Source of the DNA: Paraburkholderia ferrariae NBRC 106233
Lineage (GTDB): Bacteria; Pseudomonadota; Gammaproteobacteria; Burkholderiales; Burkholderiaceae
Direction: 5' to 3'
Assembly (NCBI RefSeq): GCF_000685035.1
Contig: NZ_BAYB01000008.1
Coordinates: 62,001-126,000, forward strand
Length of the DNA stretch: 64,000 nt
The notes under the pieces are model-generated. The model had not been told where the DNA came from and searched no databases. It saw only the letters and a program-made list of their open reading frames with translations. Positions within the stretch are counted from its first letter, which is position 1. Every line of letters begins with the position of its first letter. Shown here piece by piece: positions 24,789-35,200 of the stretch. The position numbers and the translations under genes were made by a program.

Positions 24789-25358
24789 ATGGAAACGAAA
24801 TCGACCGTCCGCGAGCAGATCCTCGACCACGCCATCACGTTGATGATGCTGCGCGGCTACAACGGATTCAGCTATCGCGACCTCTCCGAACTGGTGGGCG
24901 TGAAAACGTCGAGCATCCACTACTATTTCCCGTCGAAGGACGATCTGGTGCTCGAAGCGGTGCACCAGTACAGCGGCGAAGTCATGGCCGGCCTGAAGGC
25001 GATCGACGCCAGCCAGCCCGCCGAGGCAAAGCTTGCCGTCTACACGAAGCTGTTCGGCAAAACCCTGGGCGACGGCAACCAGATCTGCCTGTGCGGCATG
25101 CTGGCCGCCGACATCGAGTCGCTGCCCGAGGTTATCCGCGAGGCCATCCAGGCCTTTTTCCGCGCCAACGAAAGCTGGCTGGCGAAAGTGCTGGCCGAGG
25201 GCGCGGCGCAAGGCACGCTCGTGGTGAACGGCAGCCCGGAAAGCGCGGCACGCACGCTCTTCGCGGCGCTGCAGGGCAGCGTCGTGGCGAGCCGGCTGTT
25301 CCATACGAGGTCGCGCCTCGAAGACGTGAGCGCGATGTGGATGAAGGCGGCAGCCTGA
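24789..25358 (+). CDS. TetR family regulator, paired with ohr
   Basis: This is a 189-residue TetR repressor. The DNA-binding domain covers residues 5-50 (REQILDHAITLMMLRGYNGFSYRD in part, then VGVKTSSIHYYFPSKDDLV). The effector domain contains cysteines in the segment QICLCGMLAAD near residue 97, which could be redox-sensitive, as expected for a peroxide sensor. The ATG at 24789 is used; a start 12 codons earlier would lie within the operator. It is followed by a terminator and then a second copy of the operator in front of ohr, so it very probably represses both itself and ohr. Confidence 0.88.
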   Translation: METKSTVREQILDHAITLMMLRGYNGFSYRDLSELVGVKTSSIHYYFPSKDDLVLEAVHQYSGEVMAGLKAIDASQPAEAKLAVYTKLFGKTLGDGNQICLCGMLAADIESLPEVIREAIQAFFRANESWLAKVLAEGAAQGTLVVNGSPESAARTLFAALQGSVVASRLFHTRSRLEDVSAMWMKAAA

Positions 25359-25379
25359 TCGCCGCAGAAGTTTCGCAGC

Positions 25380-25401
25380 AAGGCGGGTTACCGCCTTTTT
25401 T
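25380..25401 (+). terminator. rho-independent terminator after tetR
   Basis: AAGGCGG (25380-25386) pairs with CCGCCTT (25391-25397) around GTTA, with six T residues from 25396. It ends the tetR transcript 21 bases after the stop and just before the ohr promoter. Confidence 0.88.
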
Positions 25402-25430
25402 GAGGATGTTATATCTATCTTCTAATAGAT
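25400..25430 (+). promoter_or_regulatory. ohr promoter with TetR operator; long leader
   Basis: TTGAGG at 25400-25405 and TAATAG at 25423-25428 are separated by 17 bases. They are overlapped by the palindrome ATCTATCTTCTAATAGAT at 25413-25430, built ATCTAT-N6-ATAGAT, the same plan as the site at the tetR promoter. The ohr ATG is 300 bases downstream. The leader between contains no convincing gene but has a CCAGG-rich stretch near 25598-25650. Confidence 0.65.
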
Positions 25431-25729
25431 AGCATTAGAGTCGGCGCAGGAAATAGCAGAAAGCACGACGACTCGCGAGTTTCACGCCGGGCGACTACTC
25501 TTCACGAGAGGGTGCCGCCGTACCGGCGAAGCCGCGCCGCTCGTGGCAAGAAGTCCCCGAAGAAGTCCGCACGACCCATGCTTTACCCGGCATTACCAGG
25601 CCCCAGCCAGGACCAGGCAGGACCCAGGCAGAATCACCCAGGATTGCCCATGCGACCGGATTCGATCTGCATGGCTAACGAATTTTTCACGCCGTACACC
25701 TTGGCCGTATCACCCAACCGGAGTTTGTC

Positions 25730-26155
25730 ATGTCGATCGAAAAAGTTCTCTACACCGCCCACGCTCACGTCACCGGGGGCCGCGACGGCCGCGCCGTTGT
25801 GCCCGCAAGCAATCTCGACCTCAAGTTGACCACGCCGCGCGAACTGGGCGGTGCGGGCGGCGACGGCACGAACCCCGAGCAGCTTTTCGCAGCGGGCTAC
25901 AGTGCGTGCTTCATCGGCGCGATGAAGTTCGTCGCGGCGCGCGACAAGATTGCTTTCCCGGCCGACGCCGCCGTGGACGGCAGCGTGGGCATCGGCCAGA
26001 TCCCGAATGGTTTCGGCATTGAAGTCGAACTGAAGATCTCGCTGCCGGGCCTCGAGCGCGCCGCCGCGGAAGACCTCGTGAAGAAGGCCCACGTCGTGTG
26101 CCCGTATTCGAACGCGACGCGCGGCAATATCGACGTGACGCTGACCGTGGTCTAA
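25730..26155 (+). CDS. ohr: organic hydroperoxide resistance protein Ohr
   Basis: This is a 141-residue OsmC/Ohr family thiol peroxidase. The two catalytic cysteines are present, in [13 protein letters not shown] near residue 60 and in [12 protein letters not shown] near residue 125, with the catalytic Arg in GGRDGRAV near 18-21 and the Glu of NPEQLF. Ohr reduces organic hydroperoxides using lipoylated proteins. GGAG precedes the ATG by about eight bases. The usual regulator is the MarR-type OhrR, but none is next to it; instead a TetR gene with matched operators is. A strong terminator follows at 26193. Confidence 0.93.
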   Translation: MSIEKVLYTAHAHVTGGRDGRAVVPASNLDLKLTTPRELGGAGGDGTNPEQLFAAGYSACFIGAMKFVAARDKIAFPADAAVDGSVGIGQIPNGFGIEVELKISLPGLERAAAEDLVKKAHVVCPYSNATRGNIDVTLTVV

Positions 26156-26192
26156 AAACGGCTGCGTCGCTGTTGCACCGACAAGCACACCA

Positions 26193-26228
26193 CAGACGGC
26201 CCGCTCACATTGCGGGCCGTCTGCTTTT
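26193..26228 (+). terminator. rho-independent terminator of ohr
   Basis: CAGACGGCCCGC (26193-26204) pairs perfectly with GCGGGCCGTCTG (26212-26223) around a 7-base loop, followed by CTTTT. It ends the ohr transcript and stands between ohr and the convergent recD. Confidence 0.9.
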
Positions 26229-26248
26229 CGGCTCGACCGTGAGCGAGG

Positions 26249-28477
26249 CTACGCCGACGCGGCATCTCGCGCGAGGCCGGCCATCAGACCGCTCGCGCGC
26301 TGCACTTTCGCGTTCACCGCACGCTCCAGGACCGAGCGGCCCTCGGGCACCGCGAGCGTGAAAAACGCGCGCGCGCGCGTGATGCCGGTGTACACGAGTT
26401 CGCGCGTGAGGATGGGGCTCCACGTGTCGGGCAGCACGAGCGCCGCGTGCATAAACTCCGAGCCCTGCGATTTGTGCACGGTCAGCGCGAACACCGTCTC
26501 CACCCCCTGCAGCCGGCTTGGCGAGACCCACTTCACGCCGCCCGATCCGTCGCCGGCGGGGAACGCCACGCGCAGCACGGGCGGCTCGCCCGCCTCCACC
26601 GGCAACGCCAGCGCGATGCCGATGTCGCCGTTCATCAGCCCCAGGTCGTAGTCGTTGTGCGTGACGAGCACGGGGCGCCCCGCATACCAGTCGCCGCGCG
26701 GATCGATGAGGTTCTCCGTATGCAGCAGATGCGCAATGCGCCGGTTCAATCCCTCGACGCCCCACGGCCCGCGCCGCAGCGCACACAGCAACTGGAATTC
26801 GCCATGCGCCTTCAGCACGCCCGCCGCCCACTGCGCGAGCGCTTCGGGCGAGGCGCCGGGTGCCGGCTGCGAATCGCGCATCGTCTCCAGGTAGTGCCGA
26901 TAACCGCGACGCACAGCGCCCTGCTTCAGATGAGCGGCCGTATCGTCCCCGCCCGCGATGCCGTCCACAATCAACGCGCGCCAGGGCGCATCGTCGGCGG
27001 TCGAGCAGGCCAGCCGGGCAAGATCGCCGTAGCCGCGCGTCCAGATCTTCGCGACGCTCACCGCATCGCCCGCGTTGACGAGGTCGGCCAGCGCGCCGAT
27101 GCCGCTATCGGCAGCAAAACGATGGCTCTCGCGCAGCATCGCCACGGCCTGGTCGAGCGGCAGGCCGCGGGCGTCGAGCATGGCCGCTTCGATGCGCTCG
27201 CCGGTCGCGGCTTCGAGCCACGCGCGCGTGGCTTCCGTATAGTGGCCTTCGCGCGCGCGGTCGCACAACTCGCCAAGCACGGCGCCCGCCTCCACCGAAG
27301 CGAGCTGGTCCTTGTCGCCGAGCAGGATGAGGCGAGCGTTGGGCGGCAAGGCATCGAGCACGGCGGCCATCATCTCCAGATCGACCATCGAGGCTTCGTC
27401 GATCACGAGCACGTCGATGGGCAGCGGATTGGCGGCATCGTGGCGAAAGCGCCGGCTGCCGGGCCGCGTGCCCAGCACGCGGTGCAGGGTCGCGACGACC
27501 CTGGGAATCGCGGCACGCAGCGCCTCGCCTTGCGGCAGCATGCCGAACGGCAGCCGGTCCACCGCGCCCGCTATCGATTCGTTGAGCCGCGCGGCCGCCT
27601 TGCCCGTGGGGGCCGCCAGGCGAATGCGCAACGGCCGCGCGCCCGCCTGGCCCAACGCCAGCGTCTGCAGCAGCGCGAGCAGCTTCACGACCGTCGTGGT
27701 CTTGCCCGTGCCGGGGCCGCCCGTGACGATGCTGAAGGCGCTGCGGGCCGCGAGCGCGCACGCAAGCTTCTGCCAGTCGGCACGCGAAGATGGCCGTGCC
27801 TCCTGCACATCGCGCGCGCCATCGTTTGAGCCAAACAGTGCGTCGAGTGCCGCACGTGCCGCGTCGGCCGGCAATGCCGCTTCGCGTTGCGCGCTGCGCG
27901 CGAGCCGCATTTCGATGCCCACGCGCACGTCCTGTTCGTACTGCCAATAGCGCCGCAGATAGAGGCGCGAATCGGCCAGCACGAGCGGCGTATTGCCGGC
28001 CGCCGAGCCCACCACGCCGGGCACGTCGAGCGCCGCGCGCCATTGTTCGAGCGTCACGCCCGCCAGCACCTCGGCAGGCGAAGGCGGCGGCTCGGCCGTG
28101 ACCGGCTGCGGGCCGTCGGGCGGCAGCGAAAGCGCAAACGCGGGATCGTGCAGCGTTGCCTGCAGATCGAGACACACATGGCCGCGGCCAAGCTGATGGC
28201 TGGCCAGGCCAGCCGCCAGCAGGAGCAGCGGTGAGGATTCCTCTGCTTCGGTCCAGAGAAAGCGGGCAAATGCGGCGTCGAGCGTGCGCAGCCAGCCGCG
28301 CTCCACCCAGCGGTCCAGCACGGCCAGCATTTGCGCAGCCGATTCGCGCGCCGCGTAGGTCTTGCCCGTGCCGTTCGACACAGGCGGCGGCGCCGGCGGC
28401 ATGACCGCTTCGAGTTCGAGTTGCGCGAACAGGTCGCCGGTGAGGCCGTCCGTGTCCTTCGTGCGTCGCTTCGTCAT
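26249..28477 (-). CDS. recD: exodeoxyribonuclease V alpha subunit RecD
   Basis: This 742-residue subunit of RecBCD is the 5'-3' helicase. Walker A GGPGTGKT is at 253-260; motif II is IDEASMVD, and motif III is LLGDKDQLASVEAG. The late helicase motifs are KSQGSEF, then TRELVYTGITRAR near the C-terminus. The N-terminal 120 residues form the RecB-binding part, with a short Pro-rich tract (residues 27-33). The ATG at 28477 overlaps the recB stop by 4 bases (ATGA), giving tight coupling. The longer upstream frame runs antisense-like through recB and is not real. Confidence 0.95.
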   Translation of the reverse strand: MTKRRTKDTDGLTGDLFAQLELEAVMPPAPPPVSNGTGKTYAARESAAQMLAVLDRWVERGWLRTLDAAFARFLWTEAEESSPLLLLAAGLASHQLGRGHVCLDLQATLHDPAFALSLPPDGPQPVTAEPPPSPAEVLAGVTLEQWRAALDVPGVVGSAAGNTPLVLADSRLYLRRYWQYEQDVRVGIEMRLARSAQREAALPADAARAALDALFGSNDGARDVQEARPSSRADWQKLACALAARSAFSIVTGGPGTGKTTTVVKLLALLQTLALGQAGARPLRIRLAAPTGKAAARLNESIAGAVDRLPFGMLPQGEALRAAIPRVVATLHRVLGTRPGSRRFRHDAANPLPIDVLVIDEASMVDLEMMAAVLDALPPNARLILLGDKDQLASVEAGAVLGELCDRAREGHYTEATRAWLEAATGERIEAAMLDARGLPLDQAVAMLRESHRFAADSGIGALADLVNAGDAVSVAKIWTRGYGDLARLACSTADDAPWRALIVDGIAGGDDTAAHLKQGAVRRGYRHYLETMRDSQPAPGASPEALAQWAAGVLKAHGEFQLLCALRRGPWGVEGLNRRIAHLLHTENLIDPRGDWYAGRPVLVTHNDYDLGLMNGDIGIALALPVEAGEPPVLRVAFPAGDGSGGVKWVSPSRLQGVETVFALTVHKSQGSEFMHAALVLPDTWSPILTRELVYTGITRARAFFTLAVPEGRSVLERAVNAKVQRASGLMAGLARDAASA

Positions 28478-31400
28478 GCCACATCCTCTAGCGCGTCGTG
28501 TTGCGCGAAGAGCGCATCGAGCCGTTCGATCAGTTCCCGCGGCGGCCGCTCGAAGTGCAGCCCCTGCCCCGGCGCATGGATGCCGCGCAGGAACAGGTAC
28601 ACCGCGCCGCCCACGTGGCGGTCGTAGTCGTAATCGGGCAAGCGGGCCTTCAGCAGCCGGTGCAGCGCGAACAGATAAAGCACGTACTGCAGTTCGTAGC
28701 GCGAGTGCAGAATCTGCGCGCGCATCTTTTCGGCGGTGTAGGCAGCGTCGTCGGGGCCCAGCCAGTTCGACTTGTAGTCGGCCACGTAGTAGCGGCCCTC
28801 GTGCTCGAACACGAGATCCATGAAGCCCTTGAGCATGCCGTTCAGGCGCGTGGCGTCGAGCGCGGGTCGCGCCGCGCCGTCGAGCGTCATGGCGGTCACG
28901 AGTGCGTCGAGTTCGAGCGTATCCACGCGGTGCGCCGCGACCCAGAACTCCATTTCGGCCATATAGGCGCCGAGTTTTTCGAAAGCGGCCGGCGGCACGC
29001 TCGCGCCCGCATGCGGCGGCAGGCGAAGCGGCAGCCTCACGAGATCGAGCAGCCATTGCGTAAGCGGCTCGACCCAGTGCGACCAGCCGCGCACGCTGCA
29101 GCGGCGCGCCACCATGTCGCGCACTCGTTCGGGGTCCTGCGCGATTGCGGCGAACCCTTCGTTGGCGGCCCACTCCATCAGGTCGTGCAGGAAGCTGCCT
29201 GCGTCCGCGCCGCGTTCGAAGCCGTGCATCGTCGCGCCCGCGGGCGCGATGCTCTGCGCGCCATCGTCCTCGTCTTCGTCTTCGCGCGGCGTGCTCGCGT
29301 CGAGCAGTTCGAGGAATACGTCTTCGCCGGGCGTATCGGGTGCGGGGCGCGTGCCGTCCGCGCTGTCCGCGCCCAGCGTGGCAGCCGCACCGGGCGCCGC
29401 CTCCACGGTCTTCAGGCTCGAATAGCTCGCAACCCACCAGCGCTCGCGTTCGCGATACGGGAATACGCGCGCCGGACCGCGCGCCGTTTTCGGCCCGCGC
29501 ATCGCAAACACCTCGCGCGCGGGCGGCGGCACCGGCGCGACTTCGATATCGCGGCAATCGCCGCGCAACGCTTCGAGCCGCGCTTCGCTCTCTTCGGCCG
29601 GCAGGGGCGCCCCGCCGCCCGCCAGATAGCCGATGGCGCTCGACTCCACGCCGGCCAGCGGCGCGTACCCGATCCAGGTTGCGTAGCAGGCCCGCGTGAG
29701 CGCAACGTAGAGCTTGCGCAGGTCTTCGCCCAGCCGCTCGCGGTCAGCCTGATGCAGCACCTGCGCATCGGCTTCGAGCGTCACGCGCAGATTGCCCGCT
29801 TCGTCGTGCCACTTGAAGGGCACGTCGTCGGGCTTGACCGCACGATACGCGCACGCAAACGGCAAGAACACGAGCGGATATTCGAGACCCTTCGACTTGT
29901 GGATCGTCACCACCTGCACGAGCGCCGCGTCGCTTTCCAGCCGTAGCTGGCGCGCGTCGCCGCCTCCGCCGGCGCTCTCGTCCTCGCGCTGTTCGTCGAG
30001 ATAGCGGATCAGCGCGTGTTCGCCGTCGAGCTGCGTGCTCGCCTGTTGCAGCAGTTCGGCCAGATGCAGCAAATTCGTGAGCGCGCGCTCGCCGCCCGCG
30101 CCCTCATACGATTCGCGCCCCGCGCCCAACAGCCGCTGCGGCACGTGGAAGTCGTTGAAAAGACGCCGCAGCATCGGCAGAACGCCCTTCCTGCGCCAGT
30201 AGTCGCGATAGCCGCGGAACTGCAGCACGCGCGCTTCCCACGCGATCTCGTCGCGGCCCAGCGCGTCGAGTTCGTCCCAGCCGAGGCCCAGCACCGGGCT
30301 CGCGAGCGCCGTGCGCACGAGGCGCCCGTCGTCGGGTTCGGCGCACGCGGCGAGCCAGTAGCGCAGCTCCGCGGCCTCGGGCGTCTGGTACACGGAATCG
30401 CGATCGGAGAGATAGACGCTGCGCACGCCGCGCGCGGCGAGCGCCCCGCGAATGGCGCGCGCCTCGTCGCGATTATTCACGAGCACCGCCATATCGGAGG
30501 GTTGCAGCGCTCGGCTTCCTCGCTCGCCTTCGAAGGCAGCCTCCCCCGCCTGCCCGAGATTGAGCAGGCGCGCCATTTCGGTCGCGCAGCTTTCGGCCAT
30601 GGCCGCGAAGTACGCGGTCTTGCTGAGCGGCTTGCCGTCTTCCGCAGGCGGCAGCCACCACACGGTCAGCGCCGGCAGTTCGACGCCATGGGCCACGAGC
30701 TTGTCCGGCAGGCCCTTCGCATCGGCGGGCACGAAGGGCAGCGCATTCGCACTTTCCTCCGTACTGCGAAACAAAAACGCACCGCTCCCTTCGCGGCGCT
30801 GCTCGGCGGCATCGAAGCACCGATTGACGGCCGCCACCATTGCACGCGTCGAACGGAAGTTCTTCTTGAGCGTGTAAAGACGCCCCTCGCATGCGCGCCG
30901 CGCCCGCAGGTAGGTATAGATATCGGCGCCGCGAAACGCGTAGATGGCCTGCTTCGGATCGCCGATCAGGATGATCGCCGTCGCCGGGTCGCAAGCCTCG
31001 ATGCGATAGACCCGGTCGAAAATCTCGTACTGCACCGGGTCCGTGTCCTGGAACTCGTCGATCAGCGCCACCGGGTACTGCTTGCGGATGATGTCGGCCA
31101 GGCGCGGGCCGTTCTCCTTCTTCAGCGCCGCGAGAAGGCGCGTGAGGAGATCGTCGAAGCCCATCTGCGAGCGGCGCGCCTCTTCTTCTTCGAAGCGCCG
31201 CGCCACCCAGCGCGCGGCATGGCACAGCACGTCCTGGCGCGCCTCGGGCTGCGAACCGAGCGCCTCGCGCAGTGTTTCCATGGCGACGAAAGCCGGATGC
31301 ACGGGCGGCTCGCTACCGGCTTTCCAGATTTCCATGAGGCCCGCGGGCGTGAGCCGCGTCCACACGGCGGCCTTCTCGTCGAAACCCGGATGCGCGATTT

Positions 31401-32292
31401 CGGGTTCGTTCGCCCACGCGCGCAGCTTGTCGAGCCAGCCCTCGCAGTTACGCGTGTTCAGCTTGCGGGCATCGAACTGGTTCTTAGCGCGCGCTACATC
31501 GAGCAACGCCTTCACCTCGTCGATCCAGACGCGCCACGGAGCCTTGAGCGCTTCGAGCGCTTCCCTTGCCTGCGTGCGGGCGTCGAGCAGCGCCACCACG
31601 GGCTCCGGCGCATCGGGCAACAGGTCCGCATGGCCCAGCAGGCCGCGGATAGCCGTATGCAGCGCGTCGGGGCTCGCGAACCACGTGCGCACCTCTTGTG
31701 CGCACTGCGCATCGAGCGGCGCCATGAAAGTGCGCCAGTAATCGCGCACCACCTCCGCGCGCAATTCGGTCTGGTCGGTTTCGAGCGTTTGCGAAAACAG
31801 GCTGTCGCTATCGAACGCGTGCTCGCTCAGCATGCGGTTGCACCAGCCGTGGATGGTCGAAACCGCCGCCTCGTCCATCCACTCGGCCGCCAGTTGCAGG
31901 CGCCGCGCACAGGCGGCCCACTGTTCCGGCGGATAGTCTTCGCGCAGGTCGTACAGCAGATCGCCGGCCGCCGCGGGAGGCCGCAGATCGTCGGGATCGG
32001 CGCGAAACACCTCCGCGGCTTCGGCCAGGCGCGTGCGGATGCGCTCGCGCAACTCTTTCGTAGCCGCATCCGTAAACGTGACGACGAGAATTTCGGGCGG
32101 CGTATAGGCGCGCATGCCCTCTCCTTCGTCGTCCTCCCCCGCGTGGCCGAGCACGAGGCGCACGTAGAGCATGGCGATCGTGAAGGTCTTGCCGGTGCCC
32201 GCGCTCGCCTCGATCAGGCGGCTGCCGTGCAGCGGAAAACGCAGCGGCTCGAGGTCCTGCACCTCGGCGGCGATATCGTGAGCCGGCGTCAT
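28474..32292 (-). CDS. recB: exodeoxyribonuclease V beta subunit RecB
   Basis: This 1272-residue subunit carries the 3'-5' helicase and nuclease of RecBCD, the enzyme that processes double-strand breaks and loads RecA at Chi. Helicase motif I is ASAGTGKT at 29-36 and motif II is IDEFQDTDP. The VTIHKSKGLEYPLVFLP segment is motif V, with LYVALTRA as motif VI. The C-terminal nuclease has KGFMDLVFEHEGRYYVADYK, including the catalytic Asp and Lys. The ATG at 32292 overlaps the recC stop by 4 bases. The order recC-recB-recD on one strand has overlaps at both junctions. Confidence 0.96.
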   Translation of the reverse strand: MTPAHDIAAEVQDLEPLRFPLHGSRLIEASAGTGKTFTIAMLYVRLVLGHAGEDDEGEGMRAYTPPEILVVTFTDAATKELRERIRTRLAEAAEVFRADPDDLRPPAAAGDLLYDLREDYPPEQWAACARRLQLAAEWMDEAAVSTIHGWCNRMLSEHAFDSDSLFSQTLETDQTELRAEVVRDYWRTFMAPLDAQCAQEVRTWFASPDALHTAIRGLLGHADLLPDAPEPVVALLDARTQAREALEALKAPWRVWIDEVKALLDVARAKNQFDARKLNTRNCEGWLDKLRAWANEPEIAHPGFDEKAAVWTRLTPAGLMEIWKAGSEPPVHPAFVAMETLREALGSQPEARQDVLCHAARWVARRFEEEEARRSQMGFDDLLTRLLAALKKENGPRLADIIRKQYPVALIDEFQDTDPVQYEIFDRVYRIEACDPATAIILIGDPKQAIYAFRGADIYTYLRARRACEGRLYTLKKNFRSTRAMVAAVNRCFDAAEQRREGSGAFLFRSTEESANALPFVPADAKGLPDKLVAHGVELPALTVWWLPPAEDGKPLSKTAYFAAMAESCATEMARLLNLGQAGEAAFEGERGSRALQPSDMAVLVNNRDEARAIRGALAARGVRSVYLSDRDSVYQTPEAAELRYWLAACAEPDDGRLVRTALASPVLGLGWDELDALGRDEIAWEARVLQFRGYRDYWRRKGVLPMLRRLFNDFHVPQRLLGAGRESYEGAGGERALTNLLHLAELLQQASTQLDGEHALIRYLDEQREDESAGGGGDARQLRLESDAALVQVVTIHKSKGLEYPLVFLPFACAYRAVKPDDVPFKWHDEAGNLRVTLEADAQVLHQADRERLGEDLRKLYVALTRACYATWIGYAPLAGVESSAIGYLAGGGAPLPAEESEARLEALRGDCRDIEVAPVPPPAREVFAMRGPKTARGPARVFPYRERERWWVASYSSLKTVEAAPGAAATLGADSADGTRPAPDTPGEDVFLELLDASTPREDEDEDDGAQSIAPAGATMHGFERGADAGSFLHDLMEWAANEGFAAIAQDPERVRDMVARRCSVRGWSHWVEPLTQWLLDLVRLPLRLPPHAGASVPPAAFEKLGAYMAEMEFWVAAHRVDTLELDALVTAMTLDGAARPALDATRLNGMLKGFMDLVFEHEGRYYVADYKSNWLGPDDAAYTAEKMRAQILHSRYELQYVLYLFALHRLLKARLPDYDYDRHVGGAVYLFLRGIHAPGQGLHFERPPRELIERLDALFAQHDALEDVA

Positions 32293-35200
32293 GCGGTCTC
32301 TCCAGCGGGGGTCTGCGCACTCTCGCGCTTCGCGCGCGAGCCGGCCAGCGGCGCGCGCTGCACGGGCAGCAGCAGCGAGGTCGCAAGCGCGATGAATTCG
32401 TCGTGGGCGATCAGCGCGTCGAAGTCAGGAAACGCGCGGCGCAGATACGGATTCGTCTCGCACTCGCCCGGCGCGCGAACGGCGCCTTCGTAAGCGGTGC
32501 GGGCCGCGTCCCACGCTTCGGGCGGCACCGAAGCGCGGCTGCCGTCGAACGTTTCCGGCAGCCTGCGCAGCCATGCGAATGCCGTTTTGACCGCGAGCGG
32601 CAACGGCCGGCGCGCACCCTCGCCAAAAGCGCGCACGAGCGTCGCGAGATAGTCGCGCGCCACCTCCGGCGCGACCGGCGCGAACTCGGCCACACCCACC
32701 TTGCTCACGATGACGGTGGTCACCTCGCCCGCCGCAAGCTGTGCGGCCACGTGCGCCACCCAGTACGCAACGAGCCGGTCGCCGCGATACTTGTTGTCCT
32801 TCACGAGCGTGCCGGCGTCGAGCATCACGCGGCCGCGCGACCCGTCCGGCCCCGCGCGCAGATCGTCGATCCAGTCCGTCAACGCGAGGCCCGCCAGGTC
32901 GCCCGGCGCCGCATCGAGACGCACTTCATATTGATGTTCGAGCACCTGCGGCCAGCGTGCGAGCGCCTTGCGGTATTCCGCGAAAAGCTCGTCCATGGGC
33001 GCGAGCAGTTCCGCGCCAATCACTTCGCCAAAGCCGCCCGCCGCCAGGTCGCCGCCGCGATGCATGCGTTCGAGCCGCGCGAGCGCCGCGGGCTGGAGAT
33101 CGTCCTCGCCGCGCTCCATCGCCGCGATCTGCGCGCGGATCAACTCGCCCTGCAAACGCCACGCCTCCAGCGCATCCACTTCGAACGGCTCGTGATTCTC
33201 GCTCGCCGCATCCGCTGTTTCGAACGCCACGCGCAGACGCTGCCGGAAAAAGCTGCGCACGGGATCGCGCAGAAACTCGGCCAGTTCCGCGATCGTGAGC
33301 GGTTCGTCGCGCTCGGGCGGCGCGAGCGCCGTCACCGTCGCGGCGGCAACCGGCGCCGTGCGGCTCCATTCGTGCGCGTAGGTGTAGAGCCGCGCAGGCT
33401 GCCCTTGCGGCGGAAAATAATCGGCGCTGAACGGCTGCAAACGGTGCTCGATTGTCAGCGCGTCGAGCAGCGCGCCGCGCTGCCCTTCCGGCGCCCCTGC
33501 GAGCCGCCAGCCGGCTTCGAGATGATCGCGCAGTTGCGCCACCAGCACCGAAGGCGGCCGCTCCGTGTTGTCGGTCACGCTGCGCCCGATCCACGAAATA
33601 TGCAGATGGTCGCGCGCCGAAAGCAGCGCCTCCAGAAACAGATAGCGGTCGTCTTCGCGGCGCGAGCGGTCGCCCGGACGATAATCGCGGCGCATCAGGT
33701 CGAAGTCGAGCGGCGTGCGGCTGCGCGGATAGTCGCCGTCGTTCATGCCGAGCAGGCTCACGTGGCGAAACGGAATGGCGCGCATCGGCATGAGCGTCGC
33801 GAAGGTCACCGCGCCCGCAAAGAAGCGCTGCTGCAGGCCGCCGCCTTCCAGTTCGCCCAGCCAGTTTTCGGCGACGATCGCGAGCGGCAGCGGGTCGGTG
33901 AGTGCGGCCTCGTCGCACGCGTCGCGCCAGGTTTCGAGCGCGGTATCGAGGCGTTCCAATGTGTAGGCATCCTCTCCATCGCCCGCGTCGAAGAAGGTGG
34001 TCTTCAGCGCGCGCAGGCGCTCGCACCACACCGCCACCGTGGCCGGTTCGCGCAGCGTCTTCCAGGCGGCGTCGAGCGCATCCACGAGGCGCGTGAGCGG
34101 ACCGAGCAGCGCGGCGTCGAGGCCGCCGATCTCCGCGTATGGCTCGATGCCGCGCCAGGCGCCCGCGCGGTCGCCCGCCGCATAGCCGAGCAGCATGCGC
34201 CGCAAGCCGAAGGCCCAGCTATTGGGCGCGCCGGGTTCGCCGGCCTGCGGCAGCCCCAGGCTCGCGCGCTGTTCGGCATGCAGACCCCAGCGGATATTCG
34301 CCCCGTCGATCCAGTTGTGCAGCACCGGCAAGTCCTCGACGTCGATCCCAAAGCGCGCGCGCACCGCCGGCACTTCGAGCAGATCGAGCACGTCGCTCAC
34401 GGTCACGCGCGAAAACGGCAGCGAAAGCAGCATTTCCAGCGCGCCGATCAGCGGATCGAACGCACGCTGCGCGCGGTCGGCAATGCTGAACGGGATGGTG
34501 CGCGGATCGTCGGCGTCGAAGAGGCCGAACACGGCCTGAATGTGCGGCGTATAGACCTCGATGTCGGGCACCATCACGATCACGTCGCGCGGGCGCAGCG
34601 TGGGGTCGGCGGCGAACGCGGCGAGCAGCCGGTCGTGCAGGATCTCCACCTCGCGCTGCGCGCTGTGCGCCACGTGAAAGCGGATCGATTCGTCGCGCTC
34701 CGGATCGACTTCGTCCCACTGCGTTTGCGTCTCGTCGAGCGGGCGCAGATCGCGGATATCGTCCTGCAGTTGCGCGAGCAGCGTGAGCGCATCGTCGCCG
34801 TCGAACAGATCGATGCGCTGGCCGATGCGGGTGAAGTGCGGCGCGTAGCTCTCGCGCGCCTCGTCGCTGTCGTATTCGTCGAGCAGGCCGATGAAGTCGC
34901 GGCCCTGCTTGCCCCATGCCGCGAGCAAGGGCTGCGCGTGCAGATGCAGGAGCGAGTCGTCCAGCACGGCCGGTGCATTCGGGCGGCGCCGCTGGCGCGC
35001 ATGGCGCGCGCGCAGCAGATCCTGGTCGGCCACGATGTCGGCCCAGTAGTGCATGCACGGGTTGTGCACGCACATCAGCACCTGGGTCCAGCGCGCGAGC
35101 GCCGCGAGCACTTCCACCGACTGGCGCGGCAGGCTCGAAATGCCGAACACCACGATGCGGCGCGGCAGCCCCTTCGGCCTCGCATCGCCCTCGCGCCAGT

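Noticed and set aside
28478..29557. Upstream extension of the recD frame into recB
   Set aside because: The extension translates to Arg/Ala-rich low-complexity sequence, whereas RecD begins at 28477 with the coupled ATGA overlap.
30016..32493. Long open frame on the plus strand opposite recB
   Set aside because: It is entirely antisense to recB and Arg/His/Gln-rich, the typical mirror frame of a high-GC gene. It has no recognisable domain or ribosome site.
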